From Capsulimonas sp. (lineage in GTDB: Bacteria; Armatimonadota; Armatimonadia; Armatimonadales; Capsulimonadaceae): a stretch of DNA of 6,722 nucleotides. Below the pieces are notes generated by a model, which made no database searches, was not told the origin of the DNA, and saw only the letters and a list, made by a program, of their open reading frames with translations. Location of the stretch: positions 1 through 6,722 of the forward strand of contig JAOQAA010000463.1 of assembly GCA_025963815.1 (NCBI GenBank), read 5' to 3'. Positions 1-4,813 of this stretch are shown here, piece after piece (positions within the stretch are counted from its first letter, which is position 1; each line of letters starts with the position of its first letter). The translations under genes and the position numbers were made by a program.

Positions 1-611
1 AAAAACTCGACGGCGGCGTTCGGCTTCGCCCCGGCGCGGGCGCGCCCCCAGGCGATCATATTCTCACGGTGCGGCGACTCCCCCGATAGCACCACTCCAT
101 AGCGATCCTCATACTTGACCGCCAGCCCATCAGTCACCGGATCGAGCCGAGCCGCCGCGCTCTCCGAAATCACGCGCGGCGTCCCCACCACGCTGACGAT
201 CAAATTCAGCCCCGCCAGCTCCTTCATCGTCACGGGCTTAAACCTTCGATCACGCCCCGCTGAAGCCGCCGCATTCTCGATAATCTCCTCCGCCAGCGTC
301 GGCTGCGTGGGATAGAGCGTTCCCATGCACGTACGCGGCGCGCCGCTGCGCATCATCGTGCTCACGAACACGCCGCTCCGCCCGCGCAAAAACGCCGGGA
401 CCGGAGACGGCGGATCGATCACCGTCCGTGTCGCAGCATAGGCGTCGAACGCCCGCCGCGCCAGCGCCAGAACATAACGCCGCGCTGCGGGATCGGCGAG
501 CGTGGCGTTTGCAGGGATCGGAGGCAGGGGCGCGCCATGAGTGATGGTTTGTACTGCAATAATTGTTAATAAGGCGATTAGTGGTATTTTGACAGAGTGA
601 GAAGTTCTCAT
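1..611 (-). CDS. Exported AMMECR1-domain protein (C-terminus cut by window edge)
   Basis: The minus-strand frame is open from the ATG at 611 to the window edge (203 codons). An in-frame TGA (620-618) lies just upstream, so this is the only ATG start. Residues 1-26 look like a signal peptide: short basic start, hydrophobic core IPLIALLTIIAVQTI, likely cleavage near THG-A. From about residue 40 the sequence follows the AMMECR1 family: GRSGVFVST (77-85), RTCMGTLYPTQPTLAEEIIENA (94-114; usual form RGCIGTL), DRRFKPVTMKELAGLNLIVSVV (121-142), then a GVVL..E motif and a helical region with AGAKP. The family's conserved Cys is kept (C95), though the preceding Gly is Thr. Probably only a few to some tens of residues are missing. 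AMMECR1 proteins are normally cytoplasmic and of unsettled biochemistry, some linked to Memo and radical-SAM partners. No partner is seen here. The family call is from motifs; export is inferred. Confidence 0.8.
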   Translation of the reverse strand, partial: MRTSHSVKIPLIALLTIIAVQTITHGAPLPPIPANATLADPAARRYVLALARRAFDAYAATRTVIDPPSPVPAFLRGRSGVFVSTMMRSGAPRTCMGTLYPTQPTLAEEIIENAAASAGRDRRFKPVTMKELAGLNLIVSVVGTPRVISESAAARLDPVTDGLAVKYEDRYGVVLSGESPHRENMIAWGRARAGAKPNAAVEF

Positions 612-616
612 AGAGC

Positions 617-646
617 ATCATATCATAAAACTACTTATGTAGTCAA
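617..646 (-). promoter_or_regulatory. Promoter of the AMMECR1-domain gene, possibly leaderless
   Basis: On the minus strand TTGACT (646-641) and TATGAT (622-617) are separated by 18 bp. Only five bases lie between the -10 hexamer and the ATG at 611, so transcription would start at or next to the start codon. No Shine-Dalgarno sequence precedes the ATG, which fits a leaderless message. A second TATGAT (627-622) overlaps the first but gives a spacer of only 13 bp. The inverted repeat ACTAC-TTAT-GTAGT (630-643, plus-strand reading) covers part of the -35 and the spacer and could be an operator. Confidence 0.5.
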
Positions 647-720
647 TAGGCTTGGTATGAGCTTACCACCAGGAGTGCAGTTGGCGCCGCCTGTGGTCTG
701 GCTCTGGTCGCCTCGGATGT

Positions 721-1332
721 TCATTTCTCGAACGACGGCGGCCAAGGTTCGCCGGGGAACACATTCCAGATGGACGAATTGAGAGTGGGGGGCGAGGATG
801 GTGGAAACCAGCGGCCTTCGTAGTACGACCACTGAACGGTCTGTTCAGCGTGAACGCGCGACACGGAGCCATCCGCGCGCAGGACGATGAACTCGCCCGG
901 GCTTTGCGTGGGAAAAAACTTATTGCGGATGTGGCTGTCGCAGAATGCCAGAACCGTGAAGGGTTCGGGATGCAGCATCTTTCCCGGAGTTTGCTTCGGC
1001 TGGTCGGGGTCAACGGAGAGAAGTGAGCCTATACGGTATTGGTAATCTGTTGCGAGAGCCTGATCGCCGTCTGGGCATAGGTATAAAGTGTGATTGCTTC
1101 GGTAGCTATCCAGAGCTGAGAATTGTGTGGGCAGGATGCTGTCGTTGTCCGAGCTGTACATTTGCAAAGCGAGGCCGATATGCCGCAAATTTGCGGCGCA
1201 CGCCGATTGGCGCGACCGCTCACGCGCCGTGAGGAAGACCGGCAGCAGCAGGGCGAACAACAGGCCGAGGACCGTGATCACCACCAGAAGTTCGATCAGA
1301 GTGAAGGCATGGCGTGTGCGCGGCGTAATCAT
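721..1332 (-). CDS. Type IV prepilin-like (pseudopilin-type) secreted protein
   Basis: This 203-aa protein begins MITPRTRHAFTLIELLVVITVLGLLFALLLPVF, a class III (prepilin) signal: short basic leader, FTLIE at 9-13 with Glu at +5 of the mature form, and one hydrophobic helix (about 9-30). The residue before the cleavage point is Ala (A8) rather than the usual Gly. After it come ARERSRQSACAANLRHIGLALQMYSSDNDSILP, typical of large secreted families in Planctomycetes and Armatimonadota, and a C-terminal GEFIVLRADGSVSRVHAE segment like the 'DG' end of DUF1559-type proteins. The start at 1332 is chosen over an upstream in-frame start at 1389 because AGGAG sits five bases before it and the prepilin leader then begins correctly. 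It lies 67 bp downstream of the membrane-protein gene at 1400-2110 and may be co-transcribed. The prepilin class is clear; the surface role is unknown. Confidence 0.85.
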   Translation of the reverse strand: MITPRTRHAFTLIELLVVITVLGLLFALLLPVFLTARERSRQSACAANLRHIGLALQMYSSDNDSILPTQFSALDSYRSNHTLYLCPDGDQALATDYQYRIGSLLSVDPDQPKQTPGKMLHPEPFTVLAFCDSHIRNKFFPTQSPGEFIVLRADGSVSRVHAEQTVQWSYYEGRWFPPSSPPTLNSSIWNVFPGEPWPPSFEK

Positions 1333-1399
1333 GGCGTCTCCTTTCCGGAAACAAGGCAATCGTAAGATGGGCAAAATGGACGTCTGCAATTTTTGATGC

Positions 1400-2110
1400 T
1401 CAGCGCGTTGTGGGCCGATAGCCCTGGAGCCGAAGCTGACGCCGCAGAGCGGCTATTACGGTGGCGGATAACGCGCCTGCCGGAATCCAAAACAGAAACT
1501 GCATCGCCGCGAATGTCAGCACTTCGAGGTGGGGCAGCAGTAGCAGGCCGATAGCGGCGGACGCCGCGCTGAGCGCGGTCATGGCGCGCACGACGCCGGC
1601 TCCAATCCGCGATCCCAGGCCTAAGCCCGTGGATATCCCCGCCGCGATGGGCGACACGACCGAAAGCACCTGCGTGAGGGAAAGAATGCCTCGCTGAGAC
1701 GGCTCAAGAACGTAAATTTCCAGGGCGAGCAGGTTCACCACCGTGAAAACGCCGAACCAGCCGAAGGCGCGCAGGGTGGCGGCGTCGGTGATTCGGGCGA
1801 GGCGGCTGGGCGCCGCTCCCCGCAGCCACGCGTCGGCCCATTCCTGGCCGATGCGCCAGGGATCGCCGTACTCCTTGAGCGCGACCGTGACGGCCTCGCC
1901 GGGCGTGAAGCCCTCCGCCGCAAAGTCTTCGACGAGGGCGAGCAAGTGGTCCTCGGCCTCGGCGCGCAGGCGGCGGCGCTGATTATAAGGGACGATGCCC
2001 AGCATCGGCGCGCAGAGATAATCGAGATAGTCGCCTATCACGGCCTGGGAGGCATTTGCTCCCGGCGGATGGCCGATCAAAGGAAGCCAAGGGTCACGCT
2101 GTTCGTTCAT
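1400..2110 (-). CDS. PadR-linked membrane protein with permease-prefix-like N-terminus
   Basis: A 236-aa protein in two parts. Residues about 25-100 form a soluble helical domain (IGDYLDYLCAPMLGIVPYNQRRRLRAEAEDHLLALVEDFAAEGFTPGEAVTVALKEYGDPWRIGQEW) resembling the 'permease prefix' / HAAS-type modules often encoded beside PadR regulators: helix, Arg-rich stretch, acidic EAEDHL helix, then 'G.TP.EA...AL..YGDP..I'. Four predicted membrane helices follow (about 115-134, 143-166, 172-192, 196-222), and the tail is basic. No permease or enzyme domain is attached. The ATG at 2110 has GGAG seven bases upstream, inside the end of padR, and the two genes overlap by 17 nt, so translation is probably coupled. 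By analogy the protein may sense membrane or envelope state together with PadR. That function is inference; the pairing and topology are visible. Confidence 0.78.
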   Translation of the reverse strand: MNEQRDPWLPLIGHPPGANASQAVIGDYLDYLCAPMLGIVPYNQRRRLRAEAEDHLLALVEDFAAEGFTPGEAVTVALKEYGDPWRIGQEWADAWLRGAAPSRLARITDAATLRAFGWFGVFTVVNLLALEIYVLEPSQRGILSLTQVLSVVSPIAAGISTGLGLGSRIGAGVVRAMTALSAASAAIGLLLLPHLEVLTFAAMQFLFWIPAGALSATVIAALRRQLRLQGYRPTTR

Positions 2111-2465
2111 GAGCGTCTCCGATCCGGTCGTCCCCCGCCACTCCGCCGATCAGATTGTTCATGGCGTCGGAGAATCGGCGCCACACCCGCACTTTTTCGG
2201 CAAGAGCCGCTCGGCCGGACTCGGTGATGGCGTAGACGAGTCGCGGCCGCTCTCCTTCGACATGCCGCCATTCGCCGCTGACCCATCCCTCGCGCTCCAG
2301 CGTGTGTAGGACGGGATACAGGGTGCCCTGCTTGAACTTGAGCGAATCGCCGGTGCGTTTGTTGATCTGCTGAGCGATGGCGTAGCCATGCTGCGGCCCT
2401 TCGGATAGAATTGCCAGAACCAGCGTCGGCGTGTTGCCGCGCAGCAGATCGCTTTCGTTCGTCAT
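2094..2465 (-). CDS. PadR-family transcriptional regulator
   Basis: A 123-aa protein with the PadR winged-helix signature: TPTLVLAILSEGPQHGYAIAQQINKRTG (12-39), then FKQGTLYPVLHTLEREGWVSGEW (44-66) and the wing GERPRLVYAITESGRAAL (71-88). The short C-terminal part (about 89-123) would be the dimerisation helix, giving a small PadR-s2-like architecture. PadR proteins are homodimeric repressors that bind inverted repeats in their own promoters. Here a 21-bp palindrome lies inside the padR promoter, so autoregulation is likely. The ATG at 2465 follows GAGG at a distance of nine bases. The end overlaps the membrane-protein gene, which is presumably its main co-regulated partner. bioB is divergent and could be affected too, but nothing shows that it is a true target. 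The ligand is unknown. Confidence 0.92.
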   Translation of the reverse strand: MTNESDLLRGNTPTLVLAILSEGPQHGYAIAQQINKRTGDSLKFKQGTLYPVLHTLEREGWVSGEWRHVEGERPRLVYAITESGRAALAEKVRVWRRFSDAMNNLIGGVAGDDRIGDAHERTA

Positions 2466-2483
2466 TATCTATTGCCTCTGCGA

Positions 2484-2510
2484 GATAGTATATTCTATCT
2501 GATAGAATAT
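2484..2510. promoter_or_regulatory. Probable PadR operator: 21-bp palindrome plus extra half-site
   Basis: ATATTCTATC (2490-2499) and GATAGAATAT (2501-2510) are perfect inverted repeats around a single T at 2500. A further GATAG at 2484-2488 pairs with CTATC at 2495-2499 as a second, overlapping dyad. The palindrome fills the spacer of the padR promoter and touches both hexamers, so a bound dimer would block RNA polymerase. The position strongly suggests an autoregulatory operator; binding itself is inferred. Confidence 0.7.
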
Positions 2511-2515
2511 GTCAA
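2487..2515 (-). promoter_or_regulatory. padR promoter, near consensus
   Basis: On the minus strand TTGACA (2515-2510) and TATACT (2492-2487) are separated by exactly 17 bp. Transcription should begin near 2480, leaving a leader of about 15 nt that carries GAGG before the padR ATG at 2465. Confidence 0.75.
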
Positions 2516-2523
2516 GCGTGTTC

Positions 2524-2553
2524 TTGACATCGCCCATCCATTCCAAGTAACAT
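2524..2553 (+). promoter_or_regulatory. bioB promoter, divergent from padR
   Basis: TTGACA (2524-2529) is followed after 18 bp by TAACAT (2548-2553), giving an expected start near 2560 and a leader of about 35 nt before the bioB ATG at 2595. The -10 matches consensus at four of six positions. The -35 is eight bases from the oppositely oriented padR -35, and the two form a perfect dyad (TGTCAAG/CTTGACA, 2510-2529). Confidence 0.5.
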
Positions 2554-2594
2554 ACCGTCATTCCAGATTTGAGCCACGGAGAGAAATTCATTCC

Positions 2595-3626
2595 ATGCAG
2601 ATCATCGAACGCGTGAAGCCGCTGTCGCCGACTAAGCCGACAAATATTGATTGGAGCACGGTCGCGGCGCGCGTGCTGGCGGGGGAGCCGATCGATCGCG
2701 CCACGGCGCTCGCGGCCTTGCAGTCGCCGGACGCCGAGCTGCTGCCGCTGCTGGCGGCGGCCTATGAGGTGCGCCGGGCGGCGTTCGGAAATACCGTTCA
2801 GCTGTACTATTTGATGAACGTGAAGAGCGGTCTGTGTCCCGAGGACTGCCACTACTGTTCGCAGTCCAAGGTCTCCAAGGCCGAGATCGAGAAGTACCCA
2901 ATGGTGTCGCGCGAGGAGATCCTCGCGGGCGCGCAGCGCGCGGTGGACAGCAAGGCGTGCACGTTCTGCATTGTGGCCAGTGGGCGTGGGCCGACCGAAC
3001 GCGATCTGGAGCATGTGGCTGACGCCGTGCGTGAGATCAAGGACACGATGAACATTCGGGTCTGCGCGTGTCTGGGGATTCTGAAGGACGGTCAGGCCGA
3101 GCGTCTGCGCGACGCCGGCGCGGACCGCTACAACCACAACCTTAACACAAGTGAGGACTTCCATGGAAGCATCTGCACCACGCATACCCATTCGGACCGG
3201 GTGCGCACGGTGGAGGAGATCAAAGAGGCGGGCATTTCTCCGTGCAGCGGCGGCATCATCGGCATGGGCGAGAGTGATGAGGACGTCGTCTCGATGGCCT
3301 TCGCGCTGCGCGACTTAGAGATCGAATCGATCCCGCTCAACTTCTATATTCCGATCCCCGGCGTCCCGTTCGCCAATAAATGGAACTTGAACCCGCGCTA
3401 TTGTCTGAAGGCGCTCGCGATGTTCCGGTTTGTGAACCCCACGCGTGAGATCCGCATCGCCGGCGGCCGCGAGCTGCATCTGGGCACGCTTCAGCCGATG
3501 GGACTTTACGCCGCAAACTCCATCTTCGTCAGCGACTATCTCACGACCAAGGGCCAGTCCGCCGAGGACGATTACAAGATGATTGAGGACCTTGGTTTCA
3601 CGATTGTCGCGCCGCCGGCGCGATGA
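2595..3626 (+). CDS. bioB: Biotin synthase
   Basis: Radical-SAM enzyme that inserts sulfur into dethiobiotin to make biotin, the last step of the pathway, in the cytoplasm. The 343-aa product has the usual length. The 4Fe-4S/SAM motif is C81-PED-C85-HY-C88. The 2Fe-2S ligands expected from the E. coli enzyme are present as C125 (in FCIVASGRGP), C157 (RVCACLG), C217 (SPCSGG) and R287 (IRIAGGRE). YNHNLNTS (179-186) and the C-terminal SDYLTTKGQ (313-321) are also typical. The frame stays open upstream to 2472, but that extension crosses the promoter region. ATG 2595 starts MQIIERVKPL, where BioB homology begins, with GGAG near 2578-2581 at a rather long distance. The TGA stop is the first three bases of the long inverted-repeat element, so the extreme C-terminus may have been set by that element. 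bioW follows 183 bp downstream. Confidence 0.96.
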   Translation: MQIIERVKPLSPTKPTNIDWSTVAARVLAGEPIDRATALAALQSPDAELLPLLAAAYEVRRAAFGNTVQLYYLMNVKSGLCPEDCHYCSQSKVSKAEIEKYPMVSREEILAGAQRAVDSKACTFCIVASGRGPTERDLEHVADAVREIKDTMNIRVCACLGILKDGQAERLRDAGADRYNHNLNTSEDFHGSICTTHTHSDRVRTVEEIKEAGISPCSGGIIGMGESDEDVVSMAFALRDLEIESIPLNFYIPIPGVPFANKWNLNPRYCLKALAMFRFVNPTREIRIAGGRELHLGTLQPMGLYAANSIFVSDYLTTKGQSAEDDYKMIEDLGFTIVAPPAR

Positions 3627-3771
3627 CCCACCCCGGCGCTTCGCGCCACTCCCCCTTGAAGCAGGGAAGGGTTGGAAAGAGATTCTCGGACGAAAGCCGC
3701 CTGCGACAACCAATCCTAAATACCCTTCCCTGCTTCAAGGGAGGGGTGGCGCGAAGCGCCGGGGTGGGTCA
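3624..3771. repeat. Long inverted-repeat element between bioB and bioW
   Basis: The left arm (3624-3672) and right arm (3722-3771) are reverse complements over about 49 bp, with one short indel/mismatch cluster near 3650/3744. They enclose a 49-bp centre (3673-3721). The outer ends are TGACCCACCCCGG and CCGGGGTGGGTCA. Each arm contains smaller hairpins: GGCGC-TTC-GCGCC, and CCCTTCCCT paired with AGGGAGGGG. No coding sequence and no convincing target-site duplication is seen. It resembles a MITE-like or dispersed intergenic palindromic repeat. As RNA it would form a very stable stem that could protect or separate the bioB and bioW parts of a transcript. There is no U-tract, so it is not a classical terminator. 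Confidence 0.8.
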
Positions 3772-3812
3772 CTCAGGGGCCGCAGTGAGTCACCCGGAGG
3801 GGCGGCTGAGTG
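3766..3812 (+). promoter_or_regulatory. Alternative hairpins around the bioW ribosome binding site and start
   Basis: Hairpin A pairs 3766-3775 with 3786-3795 (nine pairs, one mismatch) and leaves the Shine-Dalgarno GGAGG (3796-3800) and GTG start free. Hairpin B pairs CACTCA (3770-3775) and GCCGC (3779-3783) with GCGGC (3802-3806) and TGAGTG (3807-3812). It locks the GTG start codon into a stem with the Shine-Dalgarno sequence in its loop. Both use 3770-3775, so they exclude each other. The pairing is visible; a regulatory role is inferred, and GC-rich repeats can fold by chance. Confidence 0.35.
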
Positions 3813-4589
3813 AACATGGACGGGAATTTCCTTCTCTACAGCGTCCGCATGCGCGCGGCGCGGGGCGGCGCGCATGAAGACGGCGGTGAGCATATTTCCG
3901 GCGCGGAGCGTCTCGTTCCCGAAGCCGAAGCGGAGACCGCGGCCGCCGCGCTGATCGCCCGCGCCCTTTCGCGTGGCGTTTCTCCAGACTTCGTTCGTCT
4001 CACAATGGAGCGCATCGAACTTGCCGAACTCGCCCGCGTTCCCGCGCTTCCATTGACAACCATTCACGCAGGAGGTCCCGCCGAAGCCCGCCTTCACGCC
4101 GAGCGGCTTTTGCGGGAGGCCGGCGTTTCCGACCCCGCCATCATACTCGCCTTTGAAAGCCTGCAAAACGGCTTCGGCTCTGAGCGCGCCGCTTTGCGCG
4201 GCGCCGCCCTCGTCGATCCTCTCACAGGAGAGCGTCTTGATCCTCTGACTGCGCGGGGCGTCCGCGCGACCCACTTCGATTACGCTCCCGGCGCTCGCGA
4301 CGCCGTCGCCGCCCGTCTCGCCGAGCAGGGGTTGACGCACTTCCGAGCCCTGGACGCCCTCGCGGTCGCGACGAAAGTCCTCTGGTCCGGCGTCCGCGCC
4401 GAGCTTTGCTGGTCCGACGAGCCCGAATACGTCGCCGGCTACGTCGCCGCCCCCATCTGCGGCTACACGCGTTTTCCCCAATTCAAGCCGTCCGGCGCGC
4501 GCGGCGGCCGTGTCTTCTTCGTGGACCGCAATCAATGGGAAACCGTGCGTGACCGCCTGGAGCGCGCGCCGGTTTGGATAGATGCGTAA
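3810..4589 (+). CDS. bioW: 6-carboxyhexanoate--CoA ligase (pimeloyl-CoA synthetase)
   Basis: BioW activates free pimelate with ATP and CoA to pimeloyl-CoA, the substrate of BioF, in the cytoplasm. The 259-aa product matches the family from end to end: LYSVRMRAARGGAHEDGGEHISGAERLV (9-36), VPALPLTTI, RGAALVDPLTGERL, RGVRATHFDY, ATKVL, CWSDEPEYVAGYVA (200-213), GYTRFPQFK and GGRVFFVD (232-239). I chose the GTG at 3810 because GGAGG (3796-3800) stands nine bases upstream. An ATG two codons later (3816) is possible but farther from that site. It lies on the same strand as bioB and is probably co-transcribed, with the inverted-repeat element between them. Use of BioW implies pimelate supplied as a free acid rather than as an ACP thioester through BioC/BioH; the pimelate source is not in this window. 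Confidence 0.93.
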   Translation: MNMDGNFLLYSVRMRAARGGAHEDGGEHISGAERLVPEAEAETAAAALIARALSRGVSPDFVRLTMERIELAELARVPALPLTTIHAGGPAEARLHAERLLREAGVSDPAIILAFESLQNGFGSERAALRGAALVDPLTGERLDPLTARGVRATHFDYAPGARDAVAARLAEQGLTHFRALDALAVATKVLWSGVRAELCWSDEPEYVAGYVAAPICGYTRFPQFKPSGARGGRVFFVDRNQWETVRDRLERAPVWIDA

Positions 4590-4624
4590 GCTTCTATTTC
4601 GTCCGAAAAAACTCATCAAGACGC

Positions 4625-4650
4625 ACAGCAATCTCTTGCTGTTTCTCCCT
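4625..4650 (+). terminator. Weak candidate terminator after bioW
   Basis: ACAGCAA (4625-4631) and TTGCTGT (4636-4642) form a seven-bp stem with a four-base loop, followed by TTCTCCCTC. It lies 35 bp past the bioW stop and is the best terminator-like structure there. The stem is short and the T-run is poor. Confidence 0.35.
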
Positions 4651-4658
4651 CAGTAATG

Positions 4659-4687
4659 TTTTGCGCCATCTCACACTTGGCGCAAAA
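4659..4687. repeat. 10-bp inverted repeat in the bioW / membrane-protein gap
   Basis: TTTTGCGCCA (4659-4668) and TGGCGCAAAA (4678-4687) are perfect complements around a nine-base spacer. The run of T on one side and A on the other means it could act as a weak bidirectional terminator or as an operator upstream of the gene at 4814. The 4590-4813 gap otherwise holds the weak hairpin at 4625 and the promoter at 4734; no other gene is supported there. Confidence 0.5.
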
Positions 4688-4733
4688 TGATTTTAATGCA
4701 CGAAATTGCTGGTAGCGGACCGATATCCACCTA

Positions 4734-4742
4734 TGGTATAGT
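4734..4742 (+). promoter_or_regulatory. Extended -10 promoter for the membrane-protein gene
   Basis: TGGTATAGT is an extended -10 (TG-N-TATAGT, hexamer 4737-4742). No good -35 is seen at 16-18 bp, as expected for extended -10 promoters. A start near 4749 would give a leader of about 65 nt before the ATG at 4814. Confidence 0.4.
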
Positions 4743-4813
4743 GAGTGACCGCGCCAGCGTCGTGGGAGTTAGGCGCGTGTTATTTTCGATTTTGTTATCG
4801 TTGGAGGTTTTTT

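Noticed and set aside
250..621. A 123-codon minus-strand frame over the AMMECR1 gene, starting at 621.
   Set aside because: It overlaps the AMMECR1 frame, has an Arg/Cys-rich composition typical of a shifted GC-rich frame, and shows no domain.
1333..1399. A separate promoter for the prepilin gene (TTGCAG with TACGAT).
   Set aside because: The spacer would be 19 bp and both hexamers are poor; co-transcription from upstream is equally likely.
2469..3191. A 240-codon minus-strand frame opposite bioB.
   Set aside because: It lies antisense to a strongly conserved gene and is Arg/His/Leu-rich without any recognisable motif; it is a shadow of bioB codon bias.
3624..3771. Interpretation of the long inverted repeat as a CRISPR repeat pair or an insertion sequence.
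   Set aside because: There are only two arms, in opposite orientation, the 49-bp centre has no transposase, and no target duplication is evident.
3583..3877. Plus-strand frames across the bioB-bioW gap giving peptides such as PSLLQGRGGAKRRGG.
   Set aside because: These are translations of the inverted-repeat arms, overlapping the ends of bioB and bioW in other frames.
3735..4631. A 298-codon minus-strand frame opposite bioW.
   Set aside because: It covers the whole of bioW in antisense and continues into the inverted repeat; no family features are visible and bioW is certain.
4594..4692. A short minus-strand frame ending TLLREKQQEIAVRLDEFFRTK, which looks like a helical protein C-terminus.
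   Set aside because: It is only 32 codons between stops, has no ATG and only a GTG without a ribosome site. It could be a gene remnant, but there is not enough to call a pseudogene.
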